This document shows positions 1-6,323 of a stretch of DNA of 8,332 nt, piece by piece. Positions within the stretch are counted from its first letter, which is position 1. The number at the start of each line of letters is the position of its first letter. Source of the stretch: a bacterium. GTDB lineage: Bacteria; Patescibacteria; Paceibacteria; UBA9973; SBAW01. A program made the translations under genes and the position numbers. A model generated the notes under the pieces. That model was not told the DNA's origin. It saw only the letters and a list, made by a program, of their open reading frames with translations, and did not search any database. Where the stretch lies: assembly GCA_021825025.1 (NCBI GenBank), contig JAKAIP010000016.1:1-8332 (forward strand). The letters run 5' to 3'.

Positions 1-191
1 AAAACGTCGACTCCGCCGTCGACTCCACCGTCGAAAAACGTCGACTCCGCCGTCGACTCCGCCGTCGACTCCACCGTCGACTCCACCGTCGACTCCACCG
101 TCGACTCCACCGTCGACTCCGCCGTCGAAAAACGTCGACTCCACCGTCGACTCCGCCGTCGAAAAACGTCGACTCCGCCGTCGACTTCGAG
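1..191 (+). repeat. GTCGAC-rich 12-bp tandem repeat array (cluster A)
   Basis: Thirteen copies of a 12-bp unit, GTCGACTCCRCC (R mostly A or G; the last copy diverges to GTCGACTTCGAG), are interrupted at 30, 124 and 158 by a 10-bp variant, GTCGAAAAAC. The order is two units, variant, seven units, variant, two units, variant, two units. Each 12-bp unit contains the palindrome GTCGAC. The array stops about 20 bp before the first ankyrin gene and continues off the left edge of the window. No plausible protein is encoded. Related sequence recurs at 4371-4540, 7466-7513 and 7926-8040, so this is one member of an interspersed family. It may be regulatory, structural or simply expanded; the sequence does not decide. 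Confidence 0.93.
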
Positions 192-214
192 TATTGATAT
201 CGTCGTCTAAAATG
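183..214 (+). promoter_or_regulatory. Upstream element and start motif of Ank1
   Basis: The 23 bases at 183-205, just before the Ank1 start, match 4510-4532 (upstream of the gene at 4594) at 19 of 23 positions. Both read roughly GACTYYGAGYATTGA followed by KATCGTCG. The element is followed by GTCTAAAATG, the start motif seen across this window. Both copies lie at the gene-proximal edge of a GTCGAC repeat cluster, which suggests a shared promoter module. Promoter function is inferred from position and conservation only. Confidence 0.45.
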
Positions 215-1576
215 ACAACTCTTCGCGATCTAGAAATGTGTTTTCCGGCGTTCGCTCATGTTCTTGAGTTTCTTGCTACGGACTTACGCACACTGCTGTC
301 TCATCGTTTGCTGAGGAGGGCATACGCGGACATTATCGATAACCACCTCATGCCCGCATGGTTGCGCATAGTGGGAACAAACGAAGTCCGCAAAGCTTTT
401 CGGAATTTCAGCAAATATGGGATCCGAATCGTCATAAATGTCGTCAAGAGCGGAAACTCCTGTCGTATCGGAATGAACGACGTCATCTATCACTTTACGT
501 CCAACGTCAGCGAAAGTATTGACGTGATGTTGTTGGCGTCAATGCCTGGAATCATCGACGCGACCGATGATACCGGAAACACCGCACTTATGTATTCAGC
601 ATGGTTAGGAACTTCGGGCAGCATCGCGCACCAGAGAAGAATGCGTTTCCTTTTGGTCAACGGCGCAAACAAGAATGCCACCAACGCGCACGGAAACACG
701 GCCCTTATTTACGCATGCAATGGTTTTTATGGACAAGGTGTTTCCGACTCAACGCCGGCCAAGATACTCATCAATGCGGGCGCTGACATCAATCATTGCA
801 ACAATGACGGCTTCACGCCCGTGATGTTCGCGGCCGGTCTACAATGTTATATACCACATGGTTGGCGGAGCACGGATGAATACTTCGTTCGTCGCACGGG
901 ACTAAGCTATCATGACTACTCGGGTTTTAGCATTGGTAGAAAACAGTTTGAGGTTCTGGGTATACTTATCGATCGCGGTGCCACGCATGACATACTCCAA
1001 AATCGCAAGCTGTTTAACCTTTGTTTCCGATATGACCGCGAGAGGCCATGGTTTGCCGCAATGTCCGACATCGACGTCGAACGAATCCGTATCCTGATGC
1101 GAACGGCCGATCTGGACGCCGTCGACACCGATGGGAACACGCCGTTATTCGCATTGCTGGAAAGAGTGATGCAGTGTGCCATTCATTCTACTGGGGGCGA
1201 GCCGCTTTTTCTGAACACGATAAACTATCTTATCGGTGAACTTCTCGCTGCAGGTGCACACATCGACGCGAATGGCAAAAACGCTTTCCAATACGTCTAC
1301 TATCCGTCGACCATACGAATCCTCTTGAATGCCGCCAAACACTCACAAAGGAATATCGTTCCTCTACTAAGGGATGCGCACGGGGTTGGCGTACCTGTTT
1401 TGCGACTGATTGAGTATACAAACCTGTGTGTGCGCCTTGAAGAATTTAATTCCACTATTGAGAGGAAACTGCTGCGCGAGAGTATCTGTCTACTGGCGGA
1501 CGCCGATCCCGACATGCCACCCTTCATCAAGGACGCGGTAGGCATCAAAAAGACCGAACTGGCGAAACTGATATGA
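212..1576 (+). CDS. Ankyrin-repeat protein with F-box-like N-terminus (Ank1)
   Basis: Predicted 454-aa protein, probably acting in the host cell. Residues about 2-50 have the spacing of an F-box (CFPAF, then hydrophobic helix, DL, LL, RR.Y..II, and a final W), the domain that docks on Skp1 in SCF ubiquitin ligases. Ankyrin-type repeats follow: around residues 118-155 (TGNTALMYSAW), 160-200 (HGNTALIYACN, then ILINAGADIN), 203-260 (DGFTPVMFAAG, ILIDRGA) and 306-375 (DGNTPLFALLE, LLAAGAHID). The tail has the family motif NAF, then PST, then a leucine run. The start at 212 was chosen over the in-frame TTG at 194 because it aligns with the paralog (MTTLR) and carries TCTAAAATGACAAC. The gene is followed 5 nt after its stop by Ank2. 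By analogy with F-box/ankyrin proteins of poxviruses and giant viruses, it may be a substrate adaptor for host ubiquitination; that is inference. Confidence 0.85.
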   Translation: MTTLRDLEMCFPAFAHVLEFLATDLRTLLSHRLLRRAYADIIDNHLMPAWLRIVGTNEVRKAFRNFSKYGIRIVINVVKSGNSCRIGMNDVIYHFTSNVSESIDVMLLASMPGIIDATDDTGNTALMYSAWLGTSGSIAHQRRMRFLLVNGANKNATNAHGNTALIYACNGFYGQGVSDSTPAKILINAGADINHCNNDGFTPVMFAAGLQCYIPHGWRSTDEYFVRRTGLSYHDYSGFSIGRKQFEVLGILIDRGATHDILQNRKLFNLCFRYDRERPWFAAMSDIDVERIRILMRTADLDAVDTDGNTPLFALLERVMQCAIHSTGGEPLFLNTINYLIGELLAAGAHIDANGKNAFQYVYYPSTIRILLNAAKHSQRNIVPLLRDAHGVGVPVLRLIEYTNLCVRLEEFNSTIERKLLRESICLLADADPDMPPFIKDAVGIKKTELAKLI

Positions 1577-1589
1577 CCAAAATGACAAC
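1572..1589 (+). promoter_or_regulatory. Stop/start junction motif before Ank2
   Basis: The 18 bases TATGACCAAAATGACAAC contain the Ank1 stop (TGA), an upstream ATG that overlaps it (ATGA) and the preferred Ank2 start in AAAATG context. The same sequence with one substitution occurs at 4970-4987, at the junction of two unrelated genes. The match extends across non-coding and both coding frames, so a nucleotide-level signal (transcription start, or termination-reinitiation) is likely. Confidence 0.5.
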
Positions 1590-2949
1590 GCTTCGCGCCC
1601 TCGAAACGTGCTATCCCGCCTTCTTGAATATGATCGGCTACTTCGCTGGTGTTGTTGAAGAAATGTTGACTCTACGCAGAATCGGGAGGGCATACGCTGA
1701 AATTATTGATGGCCATGCGCTGGGCATATGGTCGCGATTGATGACGGCGGTTAGCATCCGGGACGCCTTCGCGTGCGGCAATCTCTATGTTGTGAGGAGA
1801 GCCGTCGAAGTCATTCGTCGTTGCGCAGAGAAAACCATCTCGTTCAGAGACATCGAGGTCTGTTTCATCCGCAATGGGCATCCTGACATCGACACCTATC
1901 TGCTATCCACCATTCCAACCATCGTCAACGCCATTGATTGGGCCGGGTCGACTGCACTCATGTATACAACAACCTTGCAACAAACCAAAGCGTCCTTTAA
2001 GCGAATGCGATTGCTCATCGATAACGGTGCGGACGTAAACGCGGTCAACAATGAAGGTCATTGTGCACTTATGGCTACCATCGCGTCCATGTTTCTGACG
2101 AATGACGCCGACCCGAAGTATATGAGATATCTCATTACGAACGGCGCCAACGTGAACGCTAGAAGAGGAAACATATCATTGCTACATCGTATGACAACCT
2201 TAGAAACCATTCCGATCATTCCCGAGCTAAGGTCAGCTGAGCAGTTCTCTGTTTTCAAAGAGCTAACTCGCTTGCGCTTGCGCTTTTCACCGGAGTCATG
2301 CCATCGTCCCCGATTGCAGATCATTCAAGTACTCGTGGAATCCAAGGCCAGCGACATCGACAAAGTCCTCCTTTCCGTCATCGTTGGCCTCCCCAATACA
2401 CGTGTTGACACCGTCTATGAAGGCGCGTTTGACCAGAACGGATACAAACGCACCATCGATATCATACACGCGCTGATGGTCGGCATCGACTGGAACGATC
2501 GTGCAACAGGAAGAACCATTCTGCACGCTCTTCTCGATACTATGCAAGTGATGTGCGAGAAGTATGATTCGTTCGCCGACGAGGACATAGAAATGTACAA
2601 CAACGTAATCTCCAGCGTTCTCGATCACGATCTATACAGCGACGATATTTCTGGTTCCAACGCTTTCCACCGCACGTTCCATCCATCGACAACGAAGTTG
2701 CTACTGGAGAAGATACCGCAGAGTGGACGATTGCTGGAAGCAACATGTTCTCTCGGCAAGACGCCTATCGTCGCACAAGTCGACCGATTGCATGCTCTAT
2801 TTCGTCCGTCGGTGAGCAGGCGAGCCTTCACCGTGAGCAAGCGACGCATACGCCGGAGTATTCGTGCTATGCTTTGTGCGGGGGCTAAGTGGCCGGCCGA
2901 CAGAGACTATCGCGATCTCGATGACAATCACGTCCCATACTGCGTGTGA
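1582..2949 (+). CDS. Ankyrin-repeat protein with F-box-like N-terminus (Ank2)
   Basis: A 455-aa paralog of Ank1 throughout. The N-terminus (MTTLRALETCYPAF) aligns with Ank1 MTTLRDLEMCFPAF, and the F-box-like pattern continues with LTLRRIGRAYAEIIDGH and a W. Ankyrin-like repeats are visible as AGSTALMYTTT, LLIDNGADVNAVNNEGHCAL, YLITNGANVNAR, and late in the protein TGRTILHALLD. The tail carries GSNAFHRTFHPSTTKLLLEK, matching Ank1. The C-terminal 40 residues are basic (RRAFTVSKRRIRRSIRAM). The start at 1582 is preferred because it matches the paralog and has AAAATG; the in-frame ATG at 1573 overlaps the Ank1 stop and would add three residues. A perfect hairpin lies 10 nt past the stop. Function is inferred as for Ank1; divergence between the two suggests different targets. 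Confidence 0.85.
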   Translation: MTTLRALETCYPAFLNMIGYFAGVVEEMLTLRRIGRAYAEIIDGHALGIWSRLMTAVSIRDAFACGNLYVVRRAVEVIRRCAEKTISFRDIEVCFIRNGHPDIDTYLLSTIPTIVNAIDWAGSTALMYTTTLQQTKASFKRMRLLIDNGADVNAVNNEGHCALMATIASMFLTNDADPKYMRYLITNGANVNARRGNISLLHRMTTLETIPIIPELRSAEQFSVFKELTRLRLRFSPESCHRPRLQIIQVLVESKASDIDKVLLSVIVGLPNTRVDTVYEGAFDQNGYKRTIDIIHALMVGIDWNDRATGRTILHALLDTMQVMCEKYDSFADEDIEMYNNVISSVLDHDLYSDDISGSNAFHRTFHPSTTKLLLEKIPQSGRLLEATCSLGKTPIVAQVDRLHALFRPSVSRRAFTVSKRRIRRSIRAMLCAGAKWPADRDYRDLDDNHVPYCV

Positions 2950-2957
2950 TATGGATG

Positions 2958-3041
2958 AACGTATATAGTATACGAATAAACGTATATGGTACACAAGCGA
3001 ACATATATGTCATGCGAGCAAACGTATATGGCATACAGATG
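2958..3041 (+). repeat. Four 21-bp tandem repeats
   Basis: Four units of exactly 21 bp start at 2958, 2979, 3000 and 3021. Each begins AACRTATAT and they then diverge. The first unit contains the perfect hairpin CGTATATAGTATACG. Later units keep weaker inverted repeats (unit 3 has ACATATATGT; unit 4 has GTATATGGCATAC). The stretch is open in frame with Ank3 and would encode four heptapeptides of the form N-[VI]-Y followed by variable residues. The paralogs lack any such extension, so I read it as non-coding, sitting between the Ank2 stop and the Ank3 start. Confidence 0.85.
2960..2974 (+). terminator. 3' hairpin after Ank2
   Basis: CGTATA-TAG-TATACG is a perfect 6-bp stem with a 3-nt loop, beginning 10 nt after the Ank2 stop. 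It belongs to a family of similar hairpins at gene ends in this window (3845, 6276 and 8121 share CGTAT stems). In mimiviruses, mRNA 3' ends map to such hairpins; the same role here is inferred. Confidence 0.6.
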
Positions 3042-3080
3042 AGTGCACAAGCGAACTTTGGCGGGGATGTCGGGCTAAAA

Positions 3081-3856
3081 ATGATGACATCTTCTTTTGC
3101 GAAGCCGGAAACGTGCTATCTTGCGCTCTTGAACGTTATTGCATATGCGGCCAGCGACGTCCTCTCTCTGCTAGATCTTCGTAGACTTAGGAAGACGTAT
3201 CTCGACGCCATCGATCACTACTCGCTTAGTCCGTGGTCAACGGCGATGACGCGACACGATGTCAAGTTTACCTTCAAAAAGGACAATCTTTGTGTCGTTG
3301 CGAAAGTCGTCGAAATCCTGTCTCTGTCTTTCGTGGACATCGACGCCTGCTTCGTCTGCAACGAGCATTCTGCTATCGATGCGTTCTTGTTGTCGAGCGT
3401 TCCCGTCATGGTCGATGCCGTCGATGGCCCAAATCGTCGCACCACACTAATACGCACGGCAATGTGGTCGTGGGGATATATCCTACGATCGCATGCGTTT
3501 CCTGCCATCGACAAGGACGGCCGTACTCCGCTCAGCTATACAGTAGAGAGTGCTCTGCATCCTATGCGCACTCATCGAGCTACTAACGTGGACGCCCGAA
3601 CAAATCCACGCAATCAACAATGTCATCAAGGACGCCGATCACAACATTTACGCAAACTACGATCTAGCCGGCATACCATCAACCAAGATGCTCCTGCTGA
3701 AGTTGGCGAATGACGGACTCCTGAACGCCACGAATGGCCTCGGACAGGAGCAGGAAAGACGAACACTTCAAGCAGTGCCGTCGCAAAACCATTCGCCTAC
3801 TCCTATCAGCCGGCGCTACAACGGCGTGCGCAACAGAGCGTAAACGTATTCTATAA
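3081..3856 (+). pseudogene. Decaying third ankyrin/F-box-like paralog (Ank3), two frame changes
   Basis: The N-terminal part (3081 to about 3555) aligns with Ank1 and Ank2: MTSSFAKPETCYLALLNV, LRRLRKTYLDAIDHYSLSPW, CFVCNEHSAIDAFLLSSVP. After DGRTPLSYTVESAL, family similarity moves to the +1 frame between about 3550 and 3575 (ALIELLTWTPEQIHAINNVI, then IPSTKMLLLK, the family PST-leucine motif). It moves +1 again between about 3720 and 3775, giving CRRKTIRLLLSAGA, which matches Ank2 RRIRRSIRAMLCAGA, and stops at 3854-3856. All three frames are needed to rebuild the family. Even joined, it has about 258 codons against about 455, so an internal block of ankyrin repeats is also missing. If only the first frame is translated, the product ends at 3713. 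The start sits in GGGCTAAAAATGATGACATC; 3084 is an equally good start. Sequencing error could explain the frame changes but not the shortening. Confidence 0.75.
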
Positions 3857-3860
3857 TACG
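3845..3860. terminator. Hairpin between convergent Ank3 and the minus-strand gene
   Basis: CGTATT-CTAT-AATACG is a perfect 6-bp stem with a 4-nt loop. It overlaps the reconstructed Ank3 stop (3854-3856) and starts 5 nt beyond the stop of the convergent minus-strand gene at 3866. A symmetric hairpin could mark the 3' end of both transcripts. It supports 3856 as the original Ank3 end. Confidence 0.6.
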
Positions 3861-3865
3861 ACCTC

Positions 3866-4309
3866 TCATAACGAACTCAGATATGCCACCGTTGCGCGAT
3901 TGATGGAAACGGCCACGATATCACGAAAACGCCTGTCCGCATCACTGTAGACGACATAGTAGCACACCGTCTTTCCCAGCTTCGCCATCAACATCTGCAT
4001 GCCCACGTAATCCACCGAACCCACCCTATTCGGGGTCAACGACGACCTCTCCGTAAACACACAGAAATCCTTTAGCGACATCGCCGTCCGCCGCGGGAAA
4101 ACAACCTCATTAGTCGGCATATCATGCTCCTTGACCAAGCGAACTTCACCATCAACGATGAACTCAAAGCCACAGAACGAACGGTCCTCACGTGCTAAGT
4201 AGCGACGCATAAGGTTATCGACCTGCGCACTCAACGGATCACCAATAGTCAGCTCGTACGTCGGCGAATCACCCAAACAAAGCAGCCTGCTGTACTTAGA
4301 CGCTGACAT
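3866..4309 (-). CDS. Unrecognised 147-aa protein
   Basis: I do not recognise this protein. It begins MSASKYSRLLCLGDSPTYEL and looks like a soluble mixed alpha/beta protein with no membrane segment or signal peptide. Its C-terminal half alternates hydrophobic strands (KTVCYYVVYSDADRRFRDIV) and it has a moderate basic content. The start at 4309 lies in GGTGGTGAAAATG, the window's usual AAAATG context. An in-frame extension to 4549 is rejected because it reads through the GTCGA repeat cluster and gives arginine-rich low-complexity sequence. It is convergent with Ank3 and divergent from the gene at 4594, and the repeat cluster lies between the divergent starts. Confidence 0.7.
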   Translation of the reverse strand: MSASKYSRLLCLGDSPTYELTIGDPLSAQVDNLMRRYLAREDRSFCGFEFIVDGEVRLVKEHDMPTNEVVFPRRTAMSLKDFCVFTERSSLTPNRVGSVDYVGMQMLMAKLGKTVCYYVVYSDADRRFRDIVAVSINRATVAYLSSL

Positions 4310-4370
4310 TTTCACCACCCCAAACCAACGCATCGACCACACCCAACCGTCAACCAACGGCGAACCATCG

Positions 4371-4540
4371 AGGTCGAGATCGTCGACCACGCCCGCGGCA
4401 AAACGTCGCCGAAACGTCGGCAAAACGTCGCCGAAACGTCGACTACGCCCGTCGCCGAAACGTCGCTTCGCCGTCGATTTCCGGAGTCCGAAAACGTCGA
4501 CCCAACGTTGACTCTGAGCATTGAGATCGTCGACTCGTCT
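4371..4540 (+). repeat. GTCGA/AAACGTCG repeat cluster (cluster B)
   Basis: This lies in the 284-bp divergent intergenic region (4310-4593). It holds a perfect 22-bp direct repeat (4397-4418 and 4419-4440, core GGCAAAACGTCGCCGAAACG), further CCGAAACGTCG and CCGTCGA copies to 4500, and AAAACGTCGAC at 4491-4501. It ends with the 4510-4532 element that resembles the one upstream of Ank1. The orientation is the same as cluster A, toward the plus-strand gene at 4594. Sequence from 4541 to 4593 is unremarkable apart from the TTCTAAAATG start motif. Confidence 0.85.
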
Positions 4541-4593
4541 GTCGACCATGGGCGTCGTTATCGCGGCCGTCGTCGCGATTTGTTGGTTCTAAA

Positions 4594-4974
4594 ATGCCGC
4601 GCATCCCAACATCGGAAGACGCCTGTACAGACGATGAACGTTCTGAATACCACGGTAGTCGTATTGTGCTGACGGACGAATATCGCAGACTAGTATTGCA
4701 TGGAATAGCTATCATGGGTATAAGCGAAATGGTTAGCTTAGCAGCATTCTTGTGGTCCAAGCGCTACGGTAGCTTTCGTATGGAGAATCTCGTCCTTTGG
4801 TCATCCACATGTGCGACTTTAGTGGGCGGTACGATGCTCTCCTTCCCTCATATGTTCGGGGTTGAGCATACAAAAGTTGAGAGATACGTCGTCCTTTTCC
4901 CGACTGGTTCACTCAGCACTATGCGCTATCGTATGATACGGTATGGCAAGGTGTCCGGAACGGTAGACCTATGA
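4594..4974 (+). CDS. Small two-TM membrane protein, paralog of the product at 5852-6274
   Basis: A 126-aa protein. A polar acidic N-terminus (residues 1-30) is followed by two hydrophobic helices, about residues 33-54 (VLHGIAIMGISEMVSLAAF) and 65-84 (NLVLWSSTCATLVGGTML), then a basic tail. The hairpin-like topology places both ends on the same side of a membrane. It is related to the protein at 5852-6274: both have a Y-basic-basic motif before TM1 (Y30 here, Y48 there), and a P-x-x-F-G motif right after TM2 (P85 here, P104 there), with a lysine five residues after that glycine. The spacing between the motifs is 55 and 56 residues. The start is in TTCTAAAATG. Its stop overlaps the junction with the next gene (ATGA). 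Function is unknown; a viral membrane protein is the likely class. Confidence 0.7.
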   Translation: MPRIPTSEDACTDDERSEYHGSRIVLTDEYRRLVLHGIAIMGISEMVSLAAFLWSKRYGSFRMENLVLWSSTCATLVGGTMLSFPHMFGVEHTKVERYVVLFPTGSLSTMRYRMIRYGKVSGTVDL

Positions 4975-4987
4975 ACAAAATGACAAC
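4970..4987 (+). promoter_or_regulatory. Stop/start junction motif, second copy
   Basis: TATGAACAAAATGACAAC differs at one of 18 positions from the Ank1/Ank2 junction at 1572-1589. It again contains the upstream gene's TGA, an overlapping ATG and an AAAATG start 9 nt later. The proteins on either side are unrelated to the Ank family, so protein homology does not explain the match. Confidence 0.5.
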
Positions 4988-5618
4988 ATCCGCTAACGCA
5001 CCCGCGTTATCATACGTTGATTTTGGTAAGGATCCGAGTTTCTTCCTACAAGATCGCGCGGCACGCTTTTACAGGAAAGACTTGATTTATCCGTGGACAT
5101 TAGAAGTACTGTGCGTATTCATCGAGATACACATTTCGTCAGACGCAAGAGAACGCATATGCTTCAAGATTGTTGAACCCGAATACGATAAATATCCGCT
5201 TAGGCGAGCCATCGCCGAGATCGACAACGATGCGATCAATCACATTAACCAGGTTATCGAGAAGTCGCTGATGTATCCCGAAAGTGATAGACCGCCGTAC
5301 TACAGCTTTCAAAACCATGTGTTCGAGCGCGAGCTGAAAATTGTCGGCATCTACATCAACAAGCGAGTGTGCGCAGTTGTTCGGGTCATCCTCAAGGACC
5401 ACGATATCGATCAACCGGTCGACGATGCCCTACGCGAATTTCAACACGATCGATGTCGTATCCGGGCAATGGCGGGATCGTATGCCGAATTGTTTGTGCG
5501 CTCGGCTGAACACATGTGCATTCAGCTAGATAAGTGCATGCTCATGGAGAACATCGAGGTGTCGATAACGCGTCGACTCTGCGTCATTACCTACAGACGA
5601 AGCAAGCTCAGCTCTTAA
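4980..5618 (+). CDS. Unrecognised 212-aa protein
   Basis: I do not recognise this protein. It has no membrane segment or signal peptide. It begins MTTSANAPALSYVDFGKDPS. An aromatic stretch (SFFLQDRAARFYRKDLIYPW) is followed by alternating hydrophobic segments (LEVLCVFIEIHIS, LKIVGIYIN, VCAVVRVILKDHDI) consistent with beta strands, and a helical C-terminal part. Six cysteines are scattered without a zinc-ligand pattern. The start at 4980 is in CAAAATGACAAC; the in-frame ATG at 4971 overlaps the previous stop and would add three residues. It forms a two-gene unit with the membrane protein upstream and is followed by a hairpin at 5634. Confidence 0.7.
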   Translation: MTTSANAPALSYVDFGKDPSFFLQDRAARFYRKDLIYPWTLEVLCVFIEIHISSDARERICFKIVEPEYDKYPLRRAIAEIDNDAINHINQVIEKSLMYPESDRPPYYSFQNHVFERELKIVGIYINKRVCAVVRVILKDHDIDQPVDDALREFQHDRCRIRAMAGSYAELFVRSAEHMCIQLDKCMLMENIEVSITRRLCVITYRRSKLSS

Positions 5619-5624
5619 AAACGC

Positions 5625-5824
5625 ATGGGCGCATCGTGTGCTGCGCGCACGAACATAAAGCTGCGCGATCACGAATGTGTGCCTCGTTGTCCGGATAGAA
5701 GACGGGAAAATACTACTCGCCAACTTGTCGAACACACGTAGAACCCAAACTCCCGCCAACGCCCGCGCAAATCAACATACGCAACGCAACAGAGGCCATC
5801 GACAAGAGACGGCACGAGCTTTAG
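5625..5824 (+). pseudogene. Possible small broken Cys-containing gene
   Basis: Between the stop at 5618 and the next ORF, one frame starts with MGASCAARTNIKLRDHECVPRC (5625 onward, stop at 5739-5741). Another frame, open from about 5698, reads KTGKYYSPTCRTHV, then PAQINIRNATEAIDKRRHEL and a stop at 5822-5824. Joining them by a -1 shift near 5695-5715 (around the run GGGAAAATAC) gives a coherent protein of about 65 residues with CVPRC and SPTC.. clusters. The palindrome TCGTATACGA lies at 5843-5852, 18 nt past this stop, resembling the window's 3' hairpins. No start motif precedes 5625. The alternative is plain intergenic sequence with chance ORFs. Confidence 0.3.
5634..5652 (+). terminator. 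3' hairpin after the 212-aa gene
   Basis: TCGTGTG-CTGCG-CGCACGA has a 7-bp stem with one G-T pair and a 5-nt loop. It starts 15 nt after the stop at 5618. The CGTGT stem resembles the hairpin at 7348. Confidence 0.45.
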
Positions 5825-5851
5825 CCGCACGTGAAATAGATCTCGTATACG

Positions 5852-6274
5852 ATGCCGTTAAAACGCCATCAAAGGCCCAACGAAAATGACTGGTTCATCG
5901 GCACAAGGTGGACGACAAACATCGTATATCTAGCGAGACCGCCTTCCAGGCAGAAGCAGAACGGCATGGACGTCGTTGTGGACTCAGAGACATACAAGAA
6001 AGCTGCGGCGTTGGGCTATCGGCTGATCAACATCGGTGCGCTATTCGCCGTTCCACTGTGTGTTGCTGTCTGCTGCGGTGTCGTGAACGGAAGACAGTTT
6101 ATGGCGCCCACCTTGTGTGGCCTAGCAATGGAGATTGCTGGATACTTCCTAATGTTTTGGCCAGAAGTATTTGGGACACAGAGGGAGAAGACCGTGCGCC
6201 GCCGTTTTATCGTCATTTCAAGAAGTGAACCGCTGGCTCGCAGGAAGTGGTATGATAAAATCCAATCTGAATGA
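5852..6274 (+). CDS. Small two-TM membrane protein, paralog of the product at 4594-4974; start uncertain
   Basis: The longest reading is 140 aa. Two membrane helices are visible, about residues 55-78 (LINIGALFAVPLCVAVCCGV) and 85-105 (APTLCGLAMEIAGYFLMFW), then WPEVFG and a very basic tail (KTVRRRF, LARRKWYDK). It shares with the product of 4594 the Y-basic-basic motif before TM1, the PxxFG motif after TM2 and almost identical spacing between them. The start is unclear. ATG 5852 lies within a palindrome and lacks the usual context. ATG 5966 gives a compact 102-aa protein. An ATG in perfect AAAATGAC context at 5886 is in another frame that stops after 15 codons. A 1-nt indel near 5886-5933 would give a protein starting like its paralog. 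Confidence 0.6.
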   Translation: MPLKRHQRPNENDWFIGTRWTTNIVYLARPPSRQKQNGMDVVVDSETYKKAAALGYRLINIGALFAVPLCVAVCCGVVNGRQFMAPTLCGLAMEIAGYFLMFWPEVFGTQREKTVRRRFIVISRSEPLARRKWYDKIQSE

Positions 6275-6275
6275 C

Positions 6276-6292
6276 CGTATACCATGTATACG
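6276..6292. terminator. Hairpin between convergent genes
   Basis: CGTATAC-CAT-GTATACG is a perfect 7-bp stem with a 3-nt loop. It starts one base after the TGA of the plus-strand gene (6272-6274) and lies 31 nt beyond the stop of the convergent minus-strand gene (6324). It is the best-formed member of the CGTAT hairpin family. The remaining 6293-6323 holds nothing I can identify. Confidence 0.65.
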
Positions 6293-6323
6293 TACCGTGA
6301 TTAGCACAAGTCCCGCGTTAACC

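Noticed and set aside
1..191. CRISPR array
   Set aside because: The units are contiguous 12-bp tandem repeats without unique spacers of uniform length; this is satellite-like.
284..1548. Several minus-strand ORFs of 60-80 aa inside Ank1
   Set aside because: They are antisense shadows of a well-supported ankyrin protein and have no start motif.
2946..3080. N-terminal extension of Ank3 starting at a GTG overlapping the Ank2 stop
   Set aside because: The paralogs begin at the position of 3081/3084, which has the AAAAATG context, and the extension consists mostly of the 21-bp repeats.
4310..4549. N-terminal extension of the minus-strand gene ending at 3866
   Set aside because: It translates the GTCGA repeat cluster into Arg-rich low-complexity sequence; the ATG at 4309 has the usual start context.
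5677..5889. Plus-strand 70-aa ORF
   Set aside because: Its C-terminal half is low-complexity Arg/Gln-rich, it has no start context, and the other two frames look more protein-like here.
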